Of a DNA stretch of 64,000 nt, positions 48,733-56,999 are shown piece after piece; positions within the stretch are counted from its first letter, which is position 1, and the number at the start of each line of letters is the position of its first letter. The notes beneath the pieces were generated by a model that saw only the letters and a list, made by a program, of their open reading frames with translations, did no database searches and was not told the DNA's origin. The stretch is from Anthropogastromicrobium aceti. Its GTDB lineage: Bacteria; Bacillota; Clostridia; Lachnospirales; Lachnospiraceae. The stretch is from NCBI RefSeq assembly GCF_025567095.1, contig NZ_JAOQJH010000012.1, one strand, 5' to 3'. Both the position numbers and the translations under genes were made by a program.

Positions 48733-51717
48733 ATGGCAAAACTGAACATCCATGATTTAGCCAAGGAATTAAAAAGAGAAGAAAGTGAAATTATCAGCTT
48801 ATGCTCCAGCAAGGGTATGAGTGGTGTAACAAGAGCAACTATGCTTCAGGATACAATGGTAGAAGAAGTGCGTAAGGCATTCAAAAAGCCAGCAGAGCCA
48901 GCTGATGCTGCAGCTGACAAGGATGGCGCACCAAAGAAGAAGCTTCGTCTGTTGTTTCATCCGGAAAACAGCACAAAGCCAATTTCTAAAAAGAAGCGTC
49001 CAGACAGTGCGAAGAAGCCGGAAGGTGACAAGGCAGAAAAGTCTGTCGATAAGCAGGAAAAGGCTGCTGAGAGAACAGAGAGCACAAAGCCGGCAGAAAA
49101 AGCACAGGAGATGGCAAAGACTGAGGCACCGAAGGAGACTATGACAAGAGAAAATACAAAAAACGACAGAAATGATTCAAGATCCACAAACGATGGAAAT
49201 AGAAGAGATAATTCCAGACGTGATGGCGGAAATGGTCAGAATGGACAAAGACGCGATGGAAACGGCCAGGGCGGTCAGAGAAGAGAAGGCGGCTATGGCC
49301 AGAGAGACGGCCAGAGACGTGATGGAAATGGCCAGGGCGGTCAGAGAAGAGAAGGCGGCTATGGCCAGAGAGATGGTCAGAGACGTGATGGAAATAATCA
49401 GGGCGGCTATGGTCAGAGACGTGACGGAAACGGTCAGGGCGGCTACGGTCAGAGAGATGGCCAGAGACGTGACGGAAATAATCAGGGCGGCTATGGTCAG
49501 AGACGTGACGGAAACGGTCAGGGCGGCTATGGTCAGAGACGTGACGGAAACGGTCAGGGCGGCTACGGCCAGAGAGATGGTCAGAGACGTGACGGAAATG
49601 GTCAGGGCGGCTACGGTCAGAGAGATGGCCAGAGACGTGACGGAAATGGTCAGGGCGGCTATGGTCAGAGAGATGGCCAGAGACGTGATGGAAATGGTCA
49701 GGGCGGTTACGGTCAGAGACGTGACGGTGCAAGGGGCCAGAGAACCGAGAGAGAAAATCTTGATTCTATGGGCACAGGAATGACAAAGAGCGAGGCAAGA
49801 GGCGGCAAAGGTCTTAATAAGAAAGAGCGTGAGATTCGCGAGAAGGAAAGACAGAATCAGGAGAAGAATACCAGATTCACAGAGAATACTCGCAATATCT
49901 CTAAGATGAAGCAGCAAAACAGTAAGAAGCCAGAGCCACAGCCAAAGGCAGAAGAAGATGACGGAATTAAGACAATTACAATTCCAGAGACTTTAACACT
50001 GGCAGAGTTAGCTGAAGCAATGAAGCTGCAGCCGGCAGCACTCGTAAAGTCACTCTTTATGAAGGGCACCATGATGACAATTAATGCTGAGCTGACATTT
50101 GAGCAGGCAGAGGAAATTGCATTAGAGTTTAACTATATCTGTGAGAAGGAAGTAAAGGTTGACGTAATTGAGGAACTTCTTCGTGAAGAAGATGATCCGG
50201 AAGAGACAAAGGTTTCAAGACCTCCGGTTGTCTGCGTTATGGGTCACGTTGACCATGGTAAGACCTCCTTACTGGATGCTATTCGTTCAACTAACGTAAT
50301 TTCAAGAGAGGCCGGCGGAATTACACAGCATATCGGTGCTTATATGGTTAAGTGCAATGGACAGGATATTACATTCCTTGATACACCAGGTCATGAGGCA
50401 TTTACAGCAATGCGTATGCGTGGTGCTCAGGCAACTGATATCGCTGTACTTGTTGTTGCAGCAGACGATGGTGTTATGCCGCAGACAATCGAGGCGATTA
50501 ACCATGCAAAGGCAGCAGGTGTTGATATTATCGTAGCAGTAAACAAGATTGATAAGCCAACTGCAAACATCGAGCGTGTAAAGCAGGAGCTTTCTGAGTA
50601 TGAGCTGATTGCAGAGGATTGGGGTGGTCAGACCATCTTCGTTCCAGTATCTGCAAAGACACATGAGGGAATTGATACCTTGCTTGAGATGATCTTGCTT
50701 GATGCAGAGTTAAAGGATCTTAAAGCAAATCCAAATCGTAAGGCAAGAGGTCTTGTAATCGAGGCACAGCTTGATAAGGGCCGTGGACCAGTTGCAACAA
50801 TCCTTGTTCAGAAGGGTACACTTCATGTTGGTGACAATGTTGCAGCAGGATCATGCTATGGTAAGGTTCGTGCAATGATCGATGACAAGGGACGCAGAGT
50901 AAAAGAAGCAACTCCGTCTATGCCAGTTGAGATTCTTGGTCTGAATGATGTTCCAAACGCAGGTGAGATCTTTGTCAACACTGAGAATGAGAAAGAGGCA
51001 AGAAGCTTTGCTGAGACCTTTATTAAAGAGAACAGAGAAAAGCTTTTGGCTGATACAAAGACACAGCTTACTCTTGATAGCTTAAATTCACAAATTAAGG
51101 AAGGAAGCTTAAAGGAACTGAATTTGATCGTTAAGGCTGACGTTCAGGGTTCTGTTGAGGCTGTAAAGCAGTCCTTATTGAAGCTGTCTAATGAAGAAGT
51201 TGTTGTTAAGATTATCCACAGTGGTGTTGGTGCAATCAATGAGTCTGATGTATCTTTGGCATCTGCATCAAATGCAATCATTATCGGATTTAATATTCGT
51301 CCAGATGCAATGGCAAAATCAGTAGCAGAGCGCGAGAAGGTTGAGATTCGTCTGTACCGCGTTATCTATCAGGCAATCGCTGATGTAGAAGCTGCTATGA
51401 AGGGTATGCTTGATCCGATCTACGAGGAGAAGGTAATAGGTCATGCACAGGTTCGTCAGATCTTCAAGGCATCAGGTGTTGGAAACATTGCTGGTTCCTA
51501 TGTAACAGATGGTATGTTCCAGAGAGGCTGCAAGATCCGTATTTCCAGAGAAGGCGAGCAGATCTACGAGGGTTCACTGGCATCCTTAAAGCGTTTCAAG
51601 GACGATGTAAAGGAAGTAAAGGAAGGCTACGAGTGTGGTCTTGTATTTGAAAAGTTCAACGATATTCAGATTGATGATATCGTAGAGGCTTATATCATGG
51701 AAGAGGTTCCGAGATAA
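48733..51717 (+). CDS. infB: translation initiation factor IF-2
   Basis: IF-2 brings fMet-tRNA to the 30S subunit. At 994 residues it is long for a Firmicutes IF-2. It has the small N-terminal domain (KLNIHDLAKELKREESEI), a Lys/Glu linker, then a Gly/Gln/Arg/Asp/Asn tandem-repeat stretch (residues about 160-335) and the conserved core: N2 linker, GTPase with G1 GHVDHGKTS, G3 DTPGHEA, G4 NKID, and domains II-IV ending in the tRNA-binding C2 (CGLVFEKFNDIQIDDIVEAYI). The GTPase region is complete. Confidence 0.97.
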   Translation: MAKLNIHDLAKELKREESEIISLCSSKGMSGVTRATMLQDTMVEEVRKAFKKPAEPADAAADKDGAPKKKLRLLFHPENSTKPISKKKRPDSAKKPEGDKAEKSVDKQEKAAERTESTKPAEKAQEMAKTEAPKETMTRENTKNDRNDSRSTNDGNRRDNSRRDGGNGQNGQRRDGNGQGGQRREGGYGQRDGQRRDGNGQGGQRREGGYGQRDGQRRDGNNQGGYGQRRDGNGQGGYGQRDGQRRDGNNQGGYGQRRDGNGQGGYGQRRDGNGQGGYGQRDGQRRDGNGQGGYGQRDGQRRDGNGQGGYGQRDGQRRDGNGQGGYGQRRDGARGQRTERENLDSMGTGMTKSEARGGKGLNKKEREIREKERQNQEKNTRFTENTRNISKMKQQNSKKPEPQPKAEEDDGIKTITIPETLTLAELAEAMKLQPAALVKSLFMKGTMMTINAELTFEQAEEIALEFNYICEKEVKVDVIEELLREEDDPEETKVSRPPVVCVMGHVDHGKTSLLDAIRSTNVISREAGGITQHIGAYMVKCNGQDITFLDTPGHEAFTAMRMRGAQATDIAVLVVAADDGVMPQTIEAINHAKAAGVDIIVAVNKIDKPTANIERVKQELSEYELIAEDWGGQTIFVPVSAKTHEGIDTLLEMILLDAELKDLKANPNRKARGLVIEAQLDKGRGPVATILVQKGTLHVGDNVAAGSCYGKVRAMIDDKGRRVKEATPSMPVEILGLNDVPNAGEIFVNTENEKEARSFAETFIKENREKLLADTKTQLTLDSLNSQIKEGSLKELNLIVKADVQGSVEAVKQSLLKLSNEEVVVKIIHSGVGAINESDVSLASASNAIIIGFNIRPDAMAKSVAEREKVEIRLYRVIYQAIADVEAAMKGMLDPIYEEKVIGHAQVRQIFKASGVGNIAGSYVTDGMFQRGCKIRISREGEQIYEGSLASLKRFKDDVKEVKEGYECGLVFEKFNDIQIDDIVEAYIMEEVPR
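49189..49740 (+). repeat. tandem repeat inside infB coding for RGG-like GNGQGGYGQRRD units
   Basis: About a dozen in-frame units of 36 or 48 bases, encoding GNGQGGYGQRRD or GNGQGGYGQRDGQRRD, with NNQGG and GGQRREGGYGQRDGQRRD variants toward the 5' side. Units are highly similar in DNA as well as protein, so they are recently amplified. Confidence 0.9.
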
Positions 51718-51730
51718 GCTGCAACAAAAC

Positions 51731-51759
51731 AAAGCCATGGCAGCAATGTCATGGCTTTT
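51731..51759 (+). terminator. hairpin between infB and rbfA
   Basis: AAAGCCATG pairs with CATGGCTTT, followed by one further T. It lies inside the operon and may reduce or process downstream transcription rather than end it. Confidence 0.5.
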
Positions 51760-51781
51760 CAAAGATAGTTAAGGAGAAAAT

Positions 51782-52180
51782 ATGCGTAAAAATAGTATTA
51801 AAAATATCAGAATTAACGCTGAGGTTCAGAGAGAACTCAGCCGTATTATCCAGCAGGAAATTAAAGATCCAAGAATCCATCCGATGACAACAGTTGTCAT
51901 GGCAGAAGTTACGCCTGACTTAAAGTATTGTAAGGCTTATATCAGTGTTTTAGGAAACGAGGAAGCACAAAAAAGCACAATGGAAGGTTTGAAGAATGCA
52001 AAGCCTTATATCAGAAGAATGCTTGCATCATCTGTAAATTTGAGAAACACACCAGAGCTTACTTTTGTGTTAGACCAGTCCATCGAGTATGGTGTTCATA
52101 TGACGGGTCTGATTGATGCAGTTGCAAATGAGCTTGCAGCTAAAGAGCCGGCAGAAAGCTCCGAGGGAAAGGAGGCATAA
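51782..52180 (+). CDS. rbfA: ribosome-binding factor A
   Basis: RbfA matures the 16S 5' end in the 30S subunit. The 132-residue protein has the KH-like fold: RINAEVQRELSRIIQQEIKDPRIHPM, VTPDLKYCKAYISVLG, RNTPELTFVLDQSIEYG. AAGGAG (51773-51778) and ATG follow the inter-genic hairpin. nrnA starts 4 bases after the stop. Confidence 0.96.
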   Translation: MRKNSIKNIRINAEVQRELSRIIQQEIKDPRIHPMTTVVMAEVTPDLKYCKAYISVLGNEEAQKSTMEGLKNAKPYIRRMLASSVNLRNTPELTFVLDQSIEYGVHMTGLIDAVANELAAKEPAESSEGKEA

Positions 52181-52183
52181 GCG

Positions 52184-53170
52184 ATGGAAAAACGCCCGAA
52201 CGACACAATAGAGATGCTGCGTGCGGAGTTTGCAAATGTCAGGAAGACGGCAATTGTAGGCCATCTTCATCCAGACGGAGACTGCATCTCCTCGTGTCTT
52301 GCCCTGTATCATTATTTAAAGGATAATTATGGTTATGAGGCAGATGTGTACTTAGAGCCATATCCATCTGTTTTTGATATGCTCCCAGATACAGCAGTTA
52401 TTCGTCATACTGTCAAGCCTGAGGTATATGATGTGGTATATTCACTTGATTGTGCAGATTTAGACCGTATTGGTGCAGGAAAAGAACTTTTTGACAGTGC
52501 AAAGAAGCGTGTAATGATTGATCACCATATAAGTAATCCTGTTTTTGGTGATGTCAATTATGTAAAGGGTGAGATCGGTTCTGCATGTGAGGTACTTTAT
52601 ACACTTTTCGAGGAAGATAAGATCAACTACAACGTGGCGATGTGTCTTTATACAGGAATGGTTCACGACACTGGCGTGTTCCAATATTCCAATGTAACAC
52701 CAGATACACTTACACGCGCGGCAAAGCTGATTGCCTTTGGCATTCCATTTACTGATTTGATTCAGAAGACTTTTTATGAGAAGAGCTTTAATGAAACAAG
52801 GGCGAGCGCTTATGCAATATCTAAAGCCGCACAACTTCTTGATGGCTTTTTCGTATGGTCTTATATGGAAACTAAGGAGATGGAGAGATTTCATATTACA
52901 TCAGCAGAACTTGACAGCGTTGTAAGTGAGCTTCGAAATATTCGTGGTGTAGACACAGCAGTATTCTTATATGAAATAGAGTCGGGCGTATGGAAATGTA
53001 GTTTCCGCTCAAACCATGTTGTGAATGTCAGTGAGCTGGCAGTTTCATTTGGCGGCGGAGGTCATGTTCGTGCATCAGGATGCACGTTTTATCATAAGAA
53101 GCCGGATGAGATTATTACGGAGATCGTAAATCGCATTCCGAAGGAGGATTATGCAGGCAGAGCATTATAA
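52184..53170 (+). CDS. nrnA: bifunctional oligoribonuclease / pAp phosphatase (DHH family)
   Basis: NrnA degrades short RNA and pAp. The 328-residue protein has the DHH motifs: GHLHPDGDCISS, YSLDCADLDRIG, MIDHHISN, and the DHHA1 domain with GGGGHVRASGC. It is in the normal Firmicutes position between rbfA and truB. Its end overlaps the truB start by 20 bases. Confidence 0.94.
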   Translation: MEKRPNDTIEMLRAEFANVRKTAIVGHLHPDGDCISSCLALYHYLKDNYGYEADVYLEPYPSVFDMLPDTAVIRHTVKPEVYDVVYSLDCADLDRIGAGKELFDSAKKRVMIDHHISNPVFGDVNYVKGEIGSACEVLYTLFEEDKINYNVAMCLYTGMVHDTGVFQYSNVTPDTLTRAAKLIAFGIPFTDLIQKTFYEKSFNETRASAYAISKAAQLLDGFFVWSYMETKEMERFHITSAELDSVVSELRNIRGVDTAVFLYEIESGVWKCSFRSNHVVNVSELAVSFGGGGHVRASGCTFYHKKPDEIITEIVNRIPKEDYAGRAL

Positions 53171-54089
53171 TGGACTAATTGCAGTCTGGAAGGAGCAGGG
53201 GTATACCTCACACGATGTTGTGGCAAAGCTTAGAGGTATTTTGCACCAGAAAAAAATTGGCCATACTGGTACACTTGATCCGCAGGCCAAAGGTGTTCTG
53301 GCTGTCGGATTAGGTCTTGGAACAAAGACATTTGATCTATTGCCGGATCACTGGAAAACTTACGAGGCAGAGGTAACATTTGGTGTTCAAACAGACACGG
53401 AGGATATCTGGGGAAATGTTTTAAAGACACATGATGTTTCAAAAACGCCGGAAGAGATTATACAGGCAATTTGTTCCTTTGGGGGAACTTATGATCAGAT
53501 ACCGCCTATGTATTCAGCAAAGAAAATTGATGGAAAAAAATTGTACCAGCTTGCAAGAGAAGGAAAAATTGTTGAGCGAAAGGCAGTACCAGTCACGTTA
53601 AAGGATATTCAGGTTTTATCTGTAAAAGACAACAAGGCACGTTTTATTGTCACCTGCTCTGCCGGAACATATATCCGTACACTTTGTGTCGATATCGGAA
53701 AAAAGCTTGGCTGTGAAGCCTGCATGAGCAGTTTAACAAGAGTTATGGCAGGTGGATTTTCAAAAGAACAGGCATTGACACTCGAAAAAATAAAAGAGCT
53801 TGCCGATAAAAATGAACTGGAGAGCCGCTTAATTAGCATTGACACTGCCCTTGGTCATTTTCCAAAAGTAATCGCATCAAACGAATTTGAAAAACAGCTC
53901 AAAAATGGAAATGCGATAGGCAGTAATGCTGTTTTGGGGTTACAAGAGGCATCTATAGATGTTTGTAGTCATGATATTTGCGTGCGCCTGTATCTAAATA
54001 ATAATGGACTAGACGAATTTATAGGTGTATATCATCTTGACAAAAGCAGTCGTTTACTGAAGCCTGTAAAAATATTCTATCGAAATTAA
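53151..54089 (+). CDS. truB: tRNA pseudouridine(55) synthase
   Basis: TruB makes Psi55 in the T loop of tRNAs. The 312-residue protein has KIGHTGTLDPQAKGVLAVGLG with the catalytic Asp, the RNA-recognition loop YDQIPPMYSAKKIDGKKLYQLAREG, and SAGTYIRTLCVDIG. The start overlaps nrnA; AAGGAGG lies just before. Confidence 0.96.
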   Translation: MQAEHYNGLIAVWKEQGYTSHDVVAKLRGILHQKKIGHTGTLDPQAKGVLAVGLGLGTKTFDLLPDHWKTYEAEVTFGVQTDTEDIWGNVLKTHDVSKTPEEIIQAICSFGGTYDQIPPMYSAKKIDGKKLYQLAREGKIVERKAVPVTLKDIQVLSVKDNKARFIVTCSAGTYIRTLCVDIGKKLGCEACMSSLTRVMAGGFSKEQALTLEKIKELADKNELESRLISIDTALGHFPKVIASNEFEKQLKNGNAIGSNAVLGLQEASIDVCSHDICVRLYLNNNGLDEFIGVYHLDKSSRLLKPVKIFYRN

Positions 54090-54122
54090 TACCAGGCAGC
54101 GATAAAGAAAAGGAGACCAACG

Positions 54123-55091
54123 ATGCAGGTAATTTGCAATACAGAGGATTTTCAAATCACAGAGAAGACCGCGGTCACGCTTGGTAAATTCGACGGAATT
54201 CATAAAGGTCATCAGCGTCTTTTAAATGCTTTGCTTGAAAAGAAAAAGCAGGGACTAAAGACTGTAGTGTTCACATTTTTTGTGCCGCCAATTCCGGGAT
54301 GTGAGGATGTGCGTCAGCTGACACCAAACGATGAGAAAAAGAAATTTCTAGAAGCTTATGGAATAGATTATCTCATTGAATATCCATTTACCGAAAAGGT
54401 TCGCCATACTGCGCCAAAAGATTTTATCCGGGAAATTTTATGTAAAAAACTTTGCGCGGCATTTGTTGCAGCAGGACCAGATTTTTGTTTTGGCTATGAG
54501 CGAAAAGGAAATGTAGCACTTTTAGAAAAAATGTCATCCTTATGTGGTTATGAATTTGAAGTGTTTGATAAGGTCTCTTATAAAGGAGAGCCAATCAGCA
54601 GCAGCAGGATTCGTGCATGCATCAGTGAGGGACAGATGGAGGATGCGTGTGAAATGCTTGACCGTCCGTTTTCACTTAGTGGTACAGTTATTCACGGAAA
54701 AGCAATTGGTCATACTATAGGCTTTGCAACAATGAATCTTGTCTGGCCGGAAGATAAGCTGCTTGTTCCAATAGGCGTATATCTTTCAAAGGTGAAGATT
54801 GGGGGAAACACATATCAGGCAATTACAAATGTTGGTCATCGCCCAACAGTTGAAAAAGATGCTGCAAAATCTGATTTACTTTTAGAAGCACATCTGCTAC
54901 AATATAGCCAAATGGCGTATGGTGAGGAAATTGAGGTCAGTCTCTTCCATTATGAGAGACCAGAGGTGCGCTTTTCTGGCCTTGATGCACTAAAAGAGCA
55001 GTTAAAAAAAGATACCCTTGCATGCGTTACTTATTTTGAAGAGAGGGGAAACGATGGCAAAAAGGAAGGATTCGTCGAAGAAAAAGCGTAA
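54123..55091 (+). CDS. ribF: bifunctional riboflavin kinase / FAD synthetase
   Basis: RibF turns riboflavin into FMN and FAD. The 322-residue protein has the nucleotidyltransferase domain (LGKFDGIHKGHQRLL, AGPDFCFGYERKGN, SSSRIR) and the C-terminal riboflavin kinase (GTVIHGKAIGHTIGFATMNL, LVPIGVYLSKV). The RFK motif reads GFATMNL, where many members have GFPTANL. The next gene starts within its last codons. Confidence 0.95.
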   Translation: MQVICNTEDFQITEKTAVTLGKFDGIHKGHQRLLNALLEKKKQGLKTVVFTFFVPPIPGCEDVRQLTPNDEKKKFLEAYGIDYLIEYPFTEKVRHTAPKDFIREILCKKLCAAFVAAGPDFCFGYERKGNVALLEKMSSLCGYEFEVFDKVSYKGEPISSSRIRACISEGQMEDACEMLDRPFSLSGTVIHGKAIGHTIGFATMNLVWPEDKLLVPIGVYLSKVKIGGNTYQAITNVGHRPTVEKDAAKSDLLLEAHLLQYSQMAYGEEIEVSLFHYERPEVRFSGLDALKEQLKKDTLACVTYFEERGNDGKKEGFVEEKA

Positions 55092-56325
55092 AGGCTCAGG
55101 CAATGGACTTCTGATTGCAGCTGTGCTGCTGACAATATTATTTTTGGCAGGCGTAATGAGCCTTGGAGCTTTGTATTATCTTGAGAAAAACAAAGAAAAA
55201 CCGCAGACCATTCCGCCAAAGATAACAGAGGCTGCTGCTGTTGTGACACAGACAGAAGAACAGACAAAGGAGTCTGATAGCAAAAATACAGGCGAAGATT
55301 CACAGGGGGAATCTGTTTTGGAAAAACAAAGTGAGGAAACGTCTGAAAGTGAGTCAGAGCTGGAGATGTCTTCTGAATTAGAAAGTCAGACAGAAGAAGA
55401 TGAGTCTGAGTCAGAAGAGGAAAGCACAGAGGAAGAATCAACTGAGAGTGAAGAAGTTCGAGAGGCAAAGGAAGCTGTTCTTGAAAAGTATAAAAATCTC
55501 GGTATGATCACTGGTGTGCGCAATTATTTGAATATGAGAAAAGGACCGTCAACTGATTATGAGATTTGCGGTGTAATTTTCAAAAATTGTGCCGTAGAAA
55601 TCTTAGAGGAAAAGGACGGCTGGATGAAGATTGAGTCTGGCGGTGCGACAGGTTATGTTTCTGCTGAGTATGTTACGACAGGAGAGAAGGCAAGAAAGCT
55701 TGCGCTTTCAAGTATGAAATATATGGCAGAGATCCTAACAGATTCTGTTGATGCATTATATGAGCCAAAGGAAGGTGCAGAAGTTATTACGACCTTCTTA
55801 AAGGGTGAGCGCTATGATATAAATGGAGAGACAAAGGACTGGGTTGAGATCGAAGCTGTTACGGAGCTGTCCGGATATGTCAAAAGAGAAACAGTTTACA
55901 CAGGATATTTCCTTGATGAAGCAATTTACTTCTCACTTGATGGTGTATCAGAAACTCGACAGGATCTTATTCGAAAAGCATTTGAATATTATGGCGGCAC
56001 TTACGTCTGGGGAGGCAAGCAGCTGACGGCAGAGGGCGGTGTGGACTGCTCAGGTTACACAATGTGTCTGTATAAACTCTTTGGCGTGCAGCTTCCAGAG
56101 TTTTCTGGTGCGCAGGCAGAGGTAGGTATGACTGTTGATGAAGATACGATTCGCCCTGGCGATTTGATATTCTATGTCGGCCGTTACCCTGGTGTGATTG
56201 GTCATGTCGCAATTTATATTGGAAATGGCAAGATCATTCATGCAGCATCTGAGTCAAAGGGTATCTGTGTCAGCAGCTGGAAATATGGTCCGCCTGTCAT
56301 CATGAAAAATGTGATGGGAGATTAA
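55054..56325 (+). CDS. NlpC/P60 endopeptidase with SH3 domains, membrane-anchored (second paralogue)
   Basis: The 423-residue protein has a basic N-terminus, a membrane segment (LLIAAVLLTILFLAGVMSLGALYYL), a long Glu/Ser-rich linker (about 60-145), two SH3-like repeats (NYLNMRKGPSTDYEICG and a degenerate second) and an NlpC/P60 domain with Cys in GGVDCSGYTMC and His in GVIGHVAIYIG. ATG 55054 overlaps the end of ribF in another frame, so it is translated from the same operon. It resembles the protein at 44950 in order of parts. Confidence 0.9.
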   Translation: MAKRKDSSKKKRKGSGNGLLIAAVLLTILFLAGVMSLGALYYLEKNKEKPQTIPPKITEAAAVVTQTEEQTKESDSKNTGEDSQGESVLEKQSEETSESESELEMSSELESQTEEDESESEEESTEEESTESEEVREAKEAVLEKYKNLGMITGVRNYLNMRKGPSTDYEICGVIFKNCAVEILEEKDGWMKIESGGATGYVSAEYVTTGEKARKLALSSMKYMAEILTDSVDALYEPKEGAEVITTFLKGERYDINGETKDWVEIEAVTELSGYVKRETVYTGYFLDEAIYFSLDGVSETRQDLIRKAFEYYGGTYVWGGKQLTAEGGVDCSGYTMCLYKLFGVQLPEFSGAQAEVGMTVDEDTIRPGDLIFYVGRYPGVIGHVAIYIGNGKIIHAASESKGICVSSWKYGPPVIMKNVMGD

Positions 56326-56335
56326 GAAAAAACCT

Positions 56336-56364
56336 TTGACAAAGAGCAATTTCTGTGATAGTAT
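56336..56364 (+). promoter_or_regulatory. promoter of rpsO
   Basis: TTGACA (56336-56341), 17 bases, TAGTAT (56359-56364). Confidence 0.8.
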
Positions 56365-56382
56365 ATCACATGTGTGCGCCAT

Positions 56383-56418
56383 GCCCCAGCAACAGGATAC
56401 TCCAACCATTGCCTGGGC
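56383..56418 (+). promoter_or_regulatory. stem-loop in the rpsO leader
   Basis: GCCC/GGGC, AG/CT and CAA/TTG form a stem with two single-base bulges (C87, C12) around a CAGGATACTCCAACCA loop, about 36 bases before rpsO. S15 autoregulates through leader RNA in several bacteria, so this is a candidate site; the match to a known S15 leader class was not checked. Confidence 0.45.
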
Positions 56419-56453
56419 AAAGGTCAGAATAAAAATATTAGGAGGAATTAACA

Positions 56454-56720
56454 ATGATTTCCAAGGAAAAGAAAGCTGAAATTATCGCTGCTTACGGCAG
56501 AACACCAGAGGATACCGGATCACCGGAGGTTCAGATCGCTATCTTAACAGCACGTATCGCTGAGCTTACCGCTCATCTTCAGGAGAACCCGAAGGATCAT
56601 CATTCCAGAAGAGGTCTGCTGATGATGGTAGGACAGAGAAGAGGTATGCTGGACTACTTAAAGAGCAAGGATATCGAGGCTTACCGTACCTTAATCGAGA
56701 AGTTAGGTATTAGAAAGTAA
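56454..56720 (+). CDS. rpsO: 30S ribosomal protein S15
   Basis: S15 binds 16S helices 20-22 early in 30S assembly. The 88-residue protein starts MISKEKKAEIIAAYGRTPEDTGSPEVQIAILTARI and has the HLQENPKDHHSRRGLLMMVGQRRGMLDYL core. AGGAGG (56441-56446) precedes it. It is followed by pnp, as in many bacteria. Confidence 0.98.
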   Translation: MISKEKKAEIIAAYGRTPEDTGSPEVQIAILTARIAELTAHLQENPKDHHSRRGLLMMVGQRRGMLDYLKSKDIEAYRTLIEKLGIRK

Positions 56721-56786
56721 TTTGTAACTATTAAGAGCCAGGCAGATTCAAAGAAAAAATCGAGGGGCTCTGAATAGTTTAGCGAT

Positions 56787-56812
56787 TAGGGTGGAGAAAT
56801 CCACCCTATATT
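56787..56812 (+). terminator. terminator after rpsO
   Basis: TAGGGTGGA-GAAA-TCCACCCTA (9 bp) followed by TATTTGT. T run is short; partial read-through to pnp is possible. Confidence 0.6.
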
Positions 56813-56820
56813 TGTATCAA

Positions 56821-56951
56821 GACAGCGATGGAAAATGATGACAAAATAGTGTCGCTGTCATGGTCGTATTTGAAGGCAGAAGTGCTCCGAGACCGCTCAA
56901 GAACAGATAAGCGCTGTTTATCTGCTGTTTAGTAGTTTCGGCACCTTCTGC
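56821..56951 (+). promoter_or_regulatory. structured pnp leader (two stem-loops)
   Basis: Hairpin 1: GACAGCGA (56821-56828) with TCGCTGTC (56852-56859). Hairpin 2: GCAGAAG (56876-56882) with CTTCTGC (56945-56951), CCGA/TCGG inside it, and CAGATAA/TTATCTG at its top. In E. coli the pnp leader is a processing and autoregulation target of PNPase; the same may hold here. Confidence 0.55.
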
Positions 56952-56999
56952 AAAAAAGATAAACGTTGTGCAAAAAAGATGCACAGGAATGAGGACAAT

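Noticed and set aside
49189..49740. CRISPR-like periodic repeats
   Set aside because: Repeats are adjacent coding units without unique spacers, inside the infB reading frame.
49139..49917. Long antisense and alternate-frame ORFs across the infB repeat (His/Ser/Arg/Asp-rich and Ala/Thr/Val-rich)
   Set aside because: They arise because the infB repeat is periodic in a multiple of three bases and lacks stops in other frames. They have no ribosome binding sites, and the in-frame IF-2 is well supported.
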